Part shown: positions 1 through 7,868 of the stretch, piece after piece
Layout: the number at the start of each line of letters is the position of its first letter
Numbering within the stretch: position 1 is the stretch's first letter
Origin: Magnetococcus marinus MC-1
Lineage (GTDB): Bacteria; Pseudomonadota; Magnetococcia; Magnetococcales; Magnetococcaceae
DNA: 64,000 nucleotides
Reading direction: 5' to 3'
Assembly (NCBI RefSeq): GCF_000014865.1
Contig: NC_008576.1
Location: forward strand, 463,501-527,500
Notes under the pieces: model-generated
The model's input: the letters and a program-made list of their open reading frames with translations, nothing else
Told to the model about the DNA's origin: nothing
Databases searched by the model: none
Translations under genes and position numbers: made by a program

Positions 1-1
1 G

Positions 2-490
2 GGCCTGTTCCTGACCCACCTGTTGGAGACCACCCTCGGCTCGGATGCCGATGACTCCTTGGAGATCGCGGTGTTGGAGCGGTTGTTGGCCATCAATGAC
101 TCACTGGCGGCGTTCCGCATGCGTTACCGCACCCAGTTAGGGGTGCCCCAGGTGTTGGAAAAGCTGTTGCAGGATGAAACCGATCCCCGCTCTTTGGTGT
201 TCCAGTTGGAGTTGATGGAAAAACATGCCCGCGCGGTGGCCACTGGGGCTGATGAGAGCTTTTACCGCACCCATTTGGGACGGGTGGTGTTCGAGGCTTT
301 GGCCACGGTGCGACTGGCCACACCCGAGCTGCTGAGCAAACCGGAGAAGGCGGGGGGCAGTCGAACCCATCTGGTGGCGCTGCTCAAGTTGATGAAAAAG
401 TTTCTGCCGCTCTTTTCCGAATCGGCTTCTAACAGTTATTTCCGCCATGCCGAGGCAACGCACCTACTCTTTAAAACCGGGAGCGAGTGA
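2..490 (+). CDS. Alpha-E domain protein, C-terminal part (5' end outside window)
   Basis: The frame is open from base 2, so the gene begins before the window; 162 residues are visible. They match the C-terminal helical part of alpha-E domain proteins: compare LLAINDSLAAFRMRY and DETDPRSLVFQL with the same segments of the complete alpha-E protein at 3558-4556 (for example the DTARLI/ASTR-type helices). Family knowledge: alpha-E domains occur alone or fused behind a circularly permuted ATP-grasp domain and sit beside transglutaminase-like genes, in operons predicted to make or process peptides. The next gene is exactly such a transglutaminase, overlapping this stop codon. Whether this copy is a fusion cannot be seen. 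Recognition of the domain is good; the function is only predicted. Confidence 0.75.
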   Translation, partial: GLFLTHLLETTLGSDADDSLEIAVLERLLAINDSLAAFRMRYRTQLGVPQVLEKLLQDETDPRSLVFQLELMEKHARAVATGADESFYRTHLGRVVFEALATVRLATPELLSKPEKAGGSRTHLVALLKLMKKFLPLFSESASNSYFRHAEATHLLFKTGSE

Positions 491-1377
491 TGGAGTACCG
501 GATTAAACATACCACGCTTTATCAATACAGCGAGCCGGTGACTCTCTGCCATAACCGGGCAATTCTCAAACCCAAGGATGGCATGGGGCAGAAGTGCCAT
601 AAATTTACCCTGCGCATTGATCCTGAGCCCGCCATTATGGAGAGCCATAAAGACGCCTTTGGTAACACGGTGCACTATTTTGAGATCCACGAGCCCCACA
701 AGCAGCTGGAGATCACCGCCACCAGCCAGCTAACCCGTACCCCGGTGTTGCTACCCCCTATGGCCATGGAGAACTCTCCTGCGTGGGAGTCGGTACGCAG
801 CCAGTTTGATGCCGGTGATGGTAATGAGGATATGGTGCATGTGGCGCTCTACCGCATGCCCTCACCCATGATACCGGCACTGCCGGCACTGGCTGAGTTG
901 ACCGACCCCATTTTCACCCCCGGACGCCCCATTCTAGAGGCGACCATGGCCTTTACCCAGGCGATCCATGAGGGTTTTAAGTATGACCCCGAGGCCACCA
1001 CCATCGCCACCCCCATCACGGCGGTGCTGGCGCAACGGGCCGGGGTGTGCCAGGATTTTGCCCATATTGCGGTGGGTGCTTTACGCCAAATCGGTCTGGC
1101 CGCCCGTTATGTGAGTGGCTATCTGGAGACCTTACCGCCACCGGGTCAACCACGCTTAGAGGGGGCCGATGCCTCCCACGCTTGGTTTTCTCTCTATCTG
1201 CCGGGTTTGGGTTGGGTAGATTTTGACCCCACCAATGGCTGCATGACCGAGAGTCACCACCTGGTGGTGGCGGTGGGACGCGACTATGCCGACGTGCCCC
1301 CGGTTAAAGGGGTGGTGATGGGGGGTTGGGAGCATACCCTGGAAGTGGCGGTGGATGTGGTCAGGCAGACGGTTTAA
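490..1377 (+). CDS. Transglutaminase-like cysteine protease-fold protein
   Basis: A 295-residue protein with an N-terminal beta-rich transglutaminase-associated region (opening MEYRIKHTTLYQYSEPV) followed by the papain-like transglutaminase core. The catalytic triad is visible: Cys in QRAGVCQDFAH, His in ASHAWFSLYLPG and Asp in WVDFDPTNG. No signal peptide, so probably cytoplasmic. The ATG at 490 overlaps the upstream stop (TGATG), indicating translational coupling; a GTG at 487 is also possible. Family knowledge: this type pairs with alpha-E and ATP-grasp genes in a predicted peptide tagging or processing system. Substrate unknown; a protease or amidotransferase activity is inference. Confidence 0.9.
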   Translation: MEYRIKHTTLYQYSEPVTLCHNRAILKPKDGMGQKCHKFTLRIDPEPAIMESHKDAFGNTVHYFEIHEPHKQLEITATSQLTRTPVLLPPMAMENSPAWESVRSQFDAGDGNEDMVHVALYRMPSPMIPALPALAELTDPIFTPGRPILEATMAFTQAIHEGFKYDPEATTIATPITAVLAQRAGVCQDFAHIAVGALRQIGLAARYVSGYLETLPPPGQPRLEGADASHAWFSLYLPGLGWVDFDPTNGCMTESHHLVVAVGRDYADVPPVKGVVMGGWEHTLEVAVDVVRQTV

Positions 1378-1546
1378 GTGGATTGATTTATGCGGGGAGG
1401 AACGCAAACCCCCCCATACCAAGGGGCTGGGGGTATAAGTAACGCTGGCCCCAGCAGCCTATCGTTCGAGGGTTAAGATCTGCAAGGGTGGACGCTTCGT
1501 TGCAAACCTGTGGGTTGTAGTTGACGCCGTTGGTTGGGGTAGGGCC

Positions 1547-2626
1547 ATGGAAAAGCCATGCAAAGTGGTGGGCTTGGTACAGTGTAAGAATGAGTGGGGG
1601 TTGATAGCGCTCTCCATTACCCACGCTCTGCGCAACCATGTGGATGAGGTATTTGTTCTTAATGATTCCAGCAGCGATGAAAGTTATCAGGGGCTATTGA
1701 AACTGCAAACGCTGTTTCCGGGCCGGTTGCACCTCTACCATATGCTGGGGGATGAGTTTTTAGAGGATAGTTCCCGCACGGTATTGATGCACCTGAGCCA
1801 ATCGGCCCAGGCAGATTGGTGTTACACTTTTGATGCCGATGAGTTTCTCTACACCACCACTGGAGTCTCCCTCAAGGCGCTGCTCAGCACGGTAGCCGCC
1901 GATGTGGGGGCGCTGCGCTACCCTCTGTATAACTATCTTTCGTTGGACACCTTTGACGAGTGTCAGTTGCATGGCTATGCAGCGTTGCAGTGGCAGGCGC
2001 AGGTTACCCAGCGGGCTCCGATCACTCTTGCGCAAATCATAGAGGGTGTGCGCCAGGGTGAACGCAATCTCTTTACCCTACCGTTTTTTCCCAAATTGAT
2101 CGTGCGAAATGACCCTATGCTGCGTCTGCATGTGGGTGCGCATACGGTGCGGGATTTTAACCGCACCCCCAAACGGTTAATGCATGCCGACACAGTGGCG
2201 GTGGTGCATCTGCCCATGTTGAGTTGGGCGCGGTTGCAACGCAAGGCGCGTATGGGGCAGATTTTTGTGGAAAGTGGCGTTTCACCCCAGTTGGGTTGGC
2301 AAAATCAGTTGGTCTATCGCATGCAGCAAGAGGGGCGTTTGCCGCAGATGTGGCGCCAACACAGTTTGTCGGCAGAGGGGCAGCTGGAGCCGGATCGTCC
2401 CCGCAATGTGGTACAAGATCGCCGTTTTGTCACCCTCATTGCCCCGACACTGAAATTTTTGGAAGAGGCGTTCCAGTCCAAGGATTTAAGGGTATTTCGG
2501 GGGGAGCGGTTGCAGCGGGGGGCCGCGCCAGAATCGACCCTACCCTTGCAAAGTGTGGTGCGTTTGCTCCATCGCTTTATGGGCTTTGAAGCCCGCTATG
2601 ACGAACAGCTGCACCAACCAAAATAG
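1547..2626 (+). CDS. Glycosyltransferase family 2-like protein
   Basis: A 359-residue protein. The N-terminus VVGLVQCKNEWGLIALSI followed by VDEVFVLNDSSSDES is the nucleotide-sugar binding start of GT-A enzymes of the Glyco_tranf_2_4 type. The DXD-like metal site is in YTFDADEFLY near residue 95. No membrane segments. The start ATG follows GGGTAGGG. It probably transfers a sugar in surface polysaccharide or glycan synthesis; acceptor and donor cannot be read from sequence. It stands alone, 169 bp after the transglutaminase gene, and converges on the methyltransferase gene. Confidence 0.8.
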   Translation: MEKPCKVVGLVQCKNEWGLIALSITHALRNHVDEVFVLNDSSSDESYQGLLKLQTLFPGRLHLYHMLGDEFLEDSSRTVLMHLSQSAQADWCYTFDADEFLYTTTGVSLKALLSTVAADVGALRYPLYNYLSLDTFDECQLHGYAALQWQAQVTQRAPITLAQIIEGVRQGERNLFTLPFFPKLIVRNDPMLRLHVGAHTVRDFNRTPKRLMHADTVAVVHLPMLSWARLQRKARMGQIFVESGVSPQLGWQNQLVYRMQQEGRLPQMWRQHSLSAEGQLEPDRPRNVVQDRRFVTLIAPTLKFLEEAFQSKDLRVFRGERLQRGAAPESTLPLQSVVRLLHRFMGFEARYDEQLHQPK

Positions 2627-2721
2627 CCCGAAGGGGGGTTGGCCTACCCGGCATGAGGTGCGTCAAGTTTAGACCGTTTGATGAAAAGGCGTGCGCAGGC
2701 TCTGCTAGGCGGAAGATAAGC

Positions 2722-3447
2722 CTAATCCCGCAAATAGTGGTTTAAGGGTCTGTTTTGGGCCATGTTGGTCATGGCAAACAGCTTGCGTTGATCCTCGCTG
2801 ATGGGATTTAAGCGGATAAAGGACTCAGGATCAGGATAACGCAGACCATTATTAAAGCTTGGGTGCTTGTCCAACATACGCGCGGTATAATGGGCGTGGT
2901 GCGTTTCATCCTTAATAAATACCGCGACAAAATCGTTCCAATACTCATCCTGTTTCTGTTTGCCAACAAAGGATTCCAACAAGGCACTCTGATAGCCATT
3001 GCGGTTGGCCCAAGTGACCAGCCCACCGCCAGCATCGGGATAAAAACGGTAACAATCCACCGGAAAACGATGAAATTGACCATTGGCTGGGGCATTCAGA
3101 TAAAACAGTCCGCTGGGTTTTAAGACGCGCATAATCTCCAGATGCAACAGCCAAAACATTTGCGAATGTTCAAAGACCGATGAGGCCATAACATAGTCAA
3201 AGCTGTTCTCCCCATAGGGCAGGCTGTAGGGATCATCCAACACCACATCAACCCCATTACCCGCCACAAAATCGGCGGCAATATAGTGAATACCCTCTGG
3301 CGCAACATCACGGATGGAGCCATTAACATTCTGGCCACCTATCTCCAACAAGCGCTTGCTGGTTTGGGCAGGGTGGGATTCAGGCTGGCTGCGGCTGTGA
3401 TAGGTAGAAAAAAACAGGGCGGCGTGCCATAGAGCGGTTTGATGCAC
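2722..3447 (-). CDS. SAM-dependent methyltransferase (class I, type 11-like)
   Basis: A 241-residue protein. Motif I appears as LLEIGGQNVNGS, the acidic strand-2 position follows in IHYIAADFVAGNGVDVV, and the post-II region DYVMASSVFEHSQMFW is typical of type-11 methyltransferases. LHLEIMRVLKPSGLFYLNAP is the conserved strand-5 region. The start is GTG with AGGA seven bases upstream; the N-terminal 28 residues are not conserved-looking. It is the last gene of a leftward series and may share in the surface-glycan work of the neighbouring glycosyltransferase. Substrate unknown. Confidence 0.8.
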   Translation of the reverse strand: MHQTALWHAALFFSTYHSRSQPESHPAQTSKRLLEIGGQNVNGSIRDVAPEGIHYIAADFVAGNGVDVVLDDPYSLPYGENSFDYVMASSVFEHSQMFWLLHLEIMRVLKPSGLFYLNAPANGQFHRFPVDCYRFYPDAGGGLVTWANRNGYQSALLESFVGKQKQDEYWNDFVAVFIKDETHHAHYTARMLDKHPSFNNGLRYPDPESFIRLNPISEDQRKLFAMTNMAQNRPLNHYLRD

Positions 3448-3485
3448 AGGTCGATCCTAGCTCTGCTGGGGTAGTCAGATGGTTC

Positions 3486-3524
3486 CCGACGGCACAGCGC
3501 CCCACTGGGGTGCCGTGCCGTCGG
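3486..3524. repeat. Large inverted repeat between alpha-E and methyltransferase genes
   Basis: CCGACGGCAC (3486-3495) and GTGCCGTCGG (3515-3524) are a perfect 10-bp pair, and the loop contains a further GCCCC/GGGGT-type stem. It lies in the 110-bp gap of a leftward gene series. It lacks a T-run on either side, so may be an attenuating hairpin, mRNA-stability element or extragenic palindrome. Confidence 0.6.
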
Positions 3525-3557
3525 AGTTCACGGTGTGTGGGCAACGAGGTTTCGGTG

Positions 3558-4556
3558 CTAAGCCCGTTGTTCTTGGCTCTGGGTTTGGCTGGCCGGAGCG
3601 GCTGGGGGTGTCTCTTCCTGCCGAAAGCGGAAGTAGGTATCAACCACCGCTTCATGCAACGACCCCAACTGGACCTGCAAACCATCCAAAAACTCATGCA
3701 GTCCCTGTTTTGCGAGGGTATCCAAATCGGCTAAATAGAGAGACTTTTCTAACTCCCCTAGGATACCCTGGGCGGCTTCGGCGCGCCCCAATTTGACCAA
3801 GCGGTCTCTTACCCCGTTTAGGCAGTAGTAAAAGGCGCGGGGGAACTGTTTATCTTTGAGTACAAAGGCGAGGGTCTGGCGACCCCGCACCCGAGGCTCA
3901 ACCTGCTTGCGGTACATCTGGTCGCCCGAGAGCGAGCGTAACACCGTGGTCCACACCGCATGTTCCATAGAGAGTTCGGCGTCACTATCCCCACCCAACA
4001 CGCCAGCCCCTTGCACATCCAAAATGCGGGTGGTCATATCAGCCCGTTCAAGCAGCTGTCCCAGACGAAACATCTGATAGGCTTCATCCCGGCTCATGGT
4101 GGAGATAAGCAGGCCGGACATCTGCAAACAGCTACCAATAATGCCCTCCAGCAGATCTTGCCGACCCGAACCATAGAGGGCAAAATCGGGAATATGCTCA
4201 ACCCGCCGCCGCAAGCCGTTGATCTGTGACCACGTTTCGCGGGGAAAGGCGTCACGGGTAATGCGCAAATTTTCACGGGCCATGCGCATGGCATTGTAGA
4301 TCGAGCAGGGGTTGCGTTCAGAGGCGAGCAAAAAATGCACGATCTCCCGCTCTTCATAGGTGTGGTGGTGCTCATTATAGTTGGGCAAGACCCCAACGAT
4401 GAGCAGTAGTTGCTCCCAGTCCACCGGTTGATGACCGGGTACGGACATCAACTCCAGCGTGGCGCCGCTGGTGGCCATGATTAGGCGTGCTGTATCCTCG
4501 GCCCGCTCCATGTAGCGGCCCAGCCAATAGATATGTTCGGCAACCCGTGACAGCAT
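3558..4556 (-). CDS. Alpha-E domain protein
   Basis: A 332-residue all-helical protein opening with MLSRVAEHIYWLGRYMERAED, the signature N-terminus of the alpha-E family (HIYWLGRYxERAE). The family is always associated with ATP-grasp and/or transglutaminase genes. Its ATG overlaps the stop of the ATP-grasp gene by one base (TAATG), so the pair is an operon. The role is predicted, not established: a helical partner of a peptide-bond-forming ATP-grasp enzyme. The C-terminus ends in a Pro/Gln-rich tail. A second alpha-E copy lies at the start of the window. Confidence 0.9.
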   Translation of the reverse strand: MLSRVAEHIYWLGRYMERAEDTARLIMATSGATLELMSVPGHQPVDWEQLLLIVGVLPNYNEHHHTYEEREIVHFLLASERNPCSIYNAMRMARENLRITRDAFPRETWSQINGLRRRVEHIPDFALYGSGRQDLLEGIIGSCLQMSGLLISTMSRDEAYQMFRLGQLLERADMTTRILDVQGAGVLGGDSDAELSMEHAVWTTVLRSLSGDQMYRKQVEPRVRGRQTLAFVLKDKQFPRAFYYCLNGVRDRLVKLGRAEAAQGILGELEKSLYLADLDTLAKQGLHEFLDGLQVQLGSLHEAVVDTYFRFRQEETPPAAPASQTQSQEQRA

Positions 4557-6010
4557 TAGTCGCGCCTCCCCGCTACAATCCAGGTATCTTTACTCCCCCC
4601 ACCCTGGGAGGAGTTTACCACCAACGAACCCCGTCTTAGTGCCACGCGGGTCAATCCTCCAGCGGTTACATAGCCCTTTTTACCCTGTAAGATAAAGGGG
4701 CGCAGGTCAAGATGCCGGGGCTCCATGCCCTCTTCTACCAAGGTGGGGCAGGTGGAGGGGCTCAATATGGGTTGCGCAATGTAGTTGCGCGGATCTTCTT
4801 CAATACGGGCCGCGTAAGCCTCGCGCTCCACACGGGTAGCGCGGTTGCCGATCATAATACCATAGCCACCGGACTCATTAGCGGGCTTGATCACCAGCTG
4901 ATGCATATTTTTAATCACATGCCGCCGCTCAACCGGGTCATTACAGCGGTAGGTGGGCACGTTGGGAATTTTGGCCTCCTCACCCAGATAGTAGCGGATA
5001 ATATCGGGCATGTAGGAGTAGACCACCTTATCATCGGCCACGCCGCTACCGGGTGCGTTGGCAATGGCGACATTGCCTTTGAGCCATGACTTGATAATGC
5101 CGGGAATACCCAACAGTGAGTCAGGTATAAACACGGTGGGATCCATGTAGAGGTCATCCACCCGGCGATAGATCACATCCACCCGTTGCAACCCCCGGAT
5201 GGTCTTTTTATAAACCTTGTCGTCATCCACCAGCAGGTCGCCCGCTTCGACCAACTCAACCCCCATCTGTTGGGCCAGATAAGCATGTTCAAAATAGGCA
5301 GAGTTGTAGACACCGGGGGTTAATACCACAATATTGGGTTTTTGATCCCGTGGGTGGAGCGAGGCCAATACATCGTAGAGTTGCGAGGGATAATCATCCA
5401 CTGGGCGAATGTGATAACGTTGGAACAGTTCGGGGAAAACCCGCTTGGTCAGTTGACGATTCTCCAGCATGTAGGATACACCAGAAGGAACCCGCAGGTT
5501 ATCTTCGAGCACATACATGACCCCATCTTTATCCCGGATCAGGTCACTGCCGCACACATGGGCCCACACGCCGAACCGGGGGTTGGCACCGATCAGGGGA
5601 GGTAGAAAATTTTTCGACTTATCCAGGAGTTCACCAGGAAATTTTTTATCTTTAATGATCTTCTGGTCGTTATAGAGATCATGGATAAAAGCATTAAGCG
5701 CTTGGCTGCGCTGAAGTAGTCCTGCTTCAAGCTGCTGCCACTCCCCATCGGGTATGCAGCGTGGGATAATGTCAAAGGGCCACGCACGATCAATATTTTG
5801 CCCTTCTGAATAGATGGTAAAGGTGATGCCCAAGCTTTCAATGGCCAGCTCAGCCCCTTGTTGACGGGTACGCAGGGTATCTAACCCCATATCCAGCAAA
5901 TGGGGCAGTAGATCACAGCCTGTGTTTGACTGCGCGTAGTGGATCAATTCGTCAAAAAGCCCTGGCGCTTCATAAGTCAGACCAGTCGTGGGCAAATTTT
6001 TGGCAGCCAT
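4556..6010 (-). CDS. Circularly permuted type 2 ATP-grasp protein
   Basis: A 484-residue protein of the CP_ATPgrasp type. Recognisable segments are FGVWAHVCGSDLIRDKDG, YVLEDNLRVPSGVSYMLENR, the nucleotide-binding HQLVIKPANESGGYGI and the C-terminal HLDLRPFILQGKKGYVTAGG. Family knowledge: these enzymes are predicted to form peptide bonds between a carboxylate and an amine using ATP, and their genes accompany alpha-E and transglutaminase genes. The ATG at 6010 has GGGAGG eight bases upstream. The promoter must lie in 6011-6477, shared with the divergent REC-hemerythrin gene. Family assignment is firm; the product made is unknown. Confidence 0.92.
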   Translation of the reverse strand: MAAKNLPTTGLTYEAPGLFDELIHYAQSNTGCDLLPHLLDMGLDTLRTRQQGAELAIESLGITFTIYSEGQNIDRAWPFDIIPRCIPDGEWQQLEAGLLQRSQALNAFIHDLYNDQKIIKDKKFPGELLDKSKNFLPPLIGANPRFGVWAHVCGSDLIRDKDGVMYVLEDNLRVPSGVSYMLENRQLTKRVFPELFQRYHIRPVDDYPSQLYDVLASLHPRDQKPNIVVLTPGVYNSAYFEHAYLAQQMGVELVEAGDLLVDDDKVYKKTIRGLQRVDVIYRRVDDLYMDPTVFIPDSLLGIPGIIKSWLKGNVAIANAPGSGVADDKVVYSYMPDIIRYYLGEEAKIPNVPTYRCNDPVERRHVIKNMHQLVIKPANESGGYGIMIGNRATRVEREAYAARIEEDPRNYIAQPILSPSTCPTLVEEGMEPRHLDLRPFILQGKKGYVTAGGLTRVALRRGSLVVNSSQGGGSKDTWIVAGRRD

Positions 6011-6360
6011 GGACGCCGCCTCCCTTAATTCTAAAAAGGTGGGGAAGGATTAAAACGCATCCTACCAAGGTCAAAATCAGATCGACACGCACAAAAAAAG
6101 TGCAAATTTAGGATCTGTTTTCCTTAGATTGGGGGTGCATAGGGCCTATAGAGCAAACTAAAGGCCAAATTACACCGGATATCCTCTGCATAGTAGCCTA
6201 TATTTGCCTATTTTTTGAGAGCTTTCTTAGGGGTTGTGATGGATTCCTGTAAATGGGTAAAGCACATTGGGCTTGCTGTAAAATGTCATTTTATGTAACA
6301 TACGGGTTAGCGCCATTTTTTCTACTGAATATGTAACGAGAAAAGAGTATCGTTATAAGA

Positions 6361-6378
6361 ACAAGCACGATCGCTTGT
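6361..6378. promoter_or_regulatory. Inverted repeat ACAAGC-N6-GCTTGT
   Basis: A perfect 6-bp inverted repeat with a 6-bp spacer lying 100 bases upstream of the REC-hemerythrin start. Its size fits a dimeric regulator site. The regulator is unknown and the site may be chance. Confidence 0.35.
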
Positions 6379-6416
6379 GTTTAACGCACCTGTGCCGTAA
6401 AACGAGCCTAATATCG

Positions 6417-6430
6417 GTTGTGATCACAAC
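6417..6430. promoter_or_regulatory. 14-bp perfect palindrome GTTGTGATCACAAC
   Basis: The palindrome is centred 54 bases before the ATG of the REC-hemerythrin gene. It contains TGTGA and TCACA half-sites as in CRP/FNR-family operators, but without the usual spacer, so assignment to that family is doubtful. A candidate operator by position and symmetry only. Confidence 0.4.
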
Positions 6431-6477
6431 GATGGATGTTGGCGAAGTTAAAGTACGTATAAAAATAGGGAAACGCC

Positions 6478-7440
6478 ATGCTCTTGACAAAACTCGCTCA
6501 AGAATTAAAACCTCTGATACGCCCCAATGTATCGGTTCTCTATGCGGAAGACCACGGTGAGACGCGACTTATTGTAACAGAGCAACTTTTTAAACCGTTG
6601 GGCATTGCAGTTAAAGCCTGCAACGATGGTTTTTCGGCAGCCCAAGCCTTTAGTACCGGTCATTATGATATGTTGGTAACCGATTTTGATATGCCCAATA
6701 TGACCGGTAGTGAGTTGCTTAAACATGTGCGTAAAAGCAATGCGAACATGCCGGTGCTGCTCTTGACCTCCCTTGCGACCCTAGAGATCGTCCGCTCGAT
6801 TAAGGATAACAATCTGTTTGTTCTGCCCAAGCAAGAGTTTAATCGATTTTTAGACGACGCTAGGGGCGAGTCGGCGGATGAAAAGCGTTTAAGTGCCAAA
6901 CAGACACTGGTTAAATTTTTAGAAGCATCGGGCGCCATCAAACCCAGCAGCATGGGGGGTAAAAATTATGCCCCACCCGCCAAAGCGAAGTTAGTGCCCT
7001 CTGATGAGGCAAAGCTGAAAAAAATTGGCGCGGCTGGTCCTTGTGAATTTCCCTTGTTGGGCATCTCATTGGTCGACCAACAGCACCGGCAGCTGTTTCA
7101 ATTGATGTATGCTTTACAGGCGCAAATTGAAAATCGGGATAACCGGGTGGATCTCATGATCATGGCCCTAAATAACTACGCAAACAAACATTTAGCCGAC
7201 GAAGAGGCCCTATTACAGCGTTATGCGTATCCAAGGCTGGCGGACCACCAAAAATTGCATATCAAGCTGAGAGAGGATCTGGTCCAACGGGCCCACGCAG
7301 TCAAACAGGCCGCTGATGACAATGAGAAATTTAAGCGTGCTGAGGAGTTGCGCGATTTTATCCAGGAGTGGCTTGTCAGTCATATTGGTAGCGAAGATCG
7401 TAAGCATTGTGATTATCTGTTGAGCAAAGGGGCCGTTTAA
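6478..7440 (+). CDS. Response regulator receiver-hemerythrin fusion
   Basis: A 320-residue cytoplasmic protein. Residues 15-125 form a receiver domain (VLYAEDHGETR; phospho-acceptor Asp69 in VTDFDMPNMTG; conserved Lys118 in VLPKQ). After a linker, residues 190-315 form a bacteriohemerythrin domain with all seven di-iron ligands visible: His203 (VDQQHRQLF), His238 and Glu242 (KHLADEE), His257 and His261 (DHQKLH), His302 and Asp307 (SHIGSED). Family knowledge: such domains bind O2 at a non-haem di-iron centre. The fusion suggests phosphorylation-controlled O2 binding, or O2 sensing feeding a phosphorelay. AGGGA precedes the ATG. A likely partner is the REC-kinase gene downstream. Confidence 0.93.
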   Translation: MLLTKLAQELKPLIRPNVSVLYAEDHGETRLIVTEQLFKPLGIAVKACNDGFSAAQAFSTGHYDMLVTDFDMPNMTGSELLKHVRKSNANMPVLLLTSLATLEIVRSIKDNNLFVLPKQEFNRFLDDARGESADEKRLSAKQTLVKFLEASGAIKPSSMGGKNYAPPAKAKLVPSDEAKLKKIGAAGPCEFPLLGISLVDQQHRQLFQLMYALQAQIENRDNRVDLMIMALNNYANKHLADEEALLQRYAYPRLADHQKLHIKLREDLVQRAHAVKQAADDNEKFKRAEELRDFIQEWLVSHIGSEDRKHCDYLLSKGAV

Positions 7441-7868
7441 GCGTGAGCCCCAGCCGTAACAGCGTGGACAGGCAGCTCTCTACGGGGGTCAAACCCCGTT
7501 CGAGGGCGTTCACGCCGACACGACGGTGCCGTGGATATTTACCTCAACCCAGCTAAAGCGTGTCGTTTTACATACCCAAAATAGGCGCCAGCCATCCCAT
7601 GGATGGCTGGCCAAAAATGACCTTTGATCGCTTTTTTCCCAAATATAATGGTTGGTTATCTTCTGCTATAGCGTGATGTAGGGAGGATCAAGCCTATCCC
7701 GCTGGATTGGGTTGCTATAAGCGCTGGGGCAGTCGCGCGCTGCTCTATGGGCTGTTTAGCGGCTTGCAAACGCTGTTTTAGCCGACTCAAGCCCGTATTG
7801 CCGGGCTATGCAAAGTGCTTTAAAAAATCAAGGTAGTGAAAATTGAATAGATTAGACTGGAAACAATC
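7441..7868. other. Intergenic region with several hairpins
   Basis: No gene is visible in these 428 bases. They contain an ACGGGG/CCCCGT hairpin (7482-7499), a 10-bp stem CCAGCCATCC/GGATGGCTGG at 7588-7610, and AGCCCG/CGGGCT at 7790-7807. None is followed by a convincing T-run. The promoter of the REC-kinase gene at 7869 probably lies in the right half. Confidence 0.5.
7588..7610. repeat. Perfect 10-bp inverted repeat, 3-base loop
   Basis: CCAGCCATCC and GGATGGCTGG are separated by CAT, 148 bases after the stop of the REC-hemerythrin gene. It could fold as an RNA hairpin ending that transcript or be a DNA-binding palindrome. The following CCAAAAATG is not a good U-tract, so it is not called a terminator. 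Confidence 0.4.

Larger units (their letters stand above)
6011..6477. other. Divergent intergenic region
   Basis: A 467-bp AT-rich stretch between the leftward ATP-grasp gene and the rightward REC-hemerythrin gene; it must hold both promoters. Two inverted repeats near 6361-6430 are listed separately. The short frame at 6375-6560 overlaps the REC-hemerythrin gene in another frame and shows no recognisable protein. Confidence 0.6.

Noticed and set aside
7478-7530. tRNA-like GTTCGAGG segment
   Set aside because: No acceptor stem, anticodon arm or conserved tRNA box A could be fitted.
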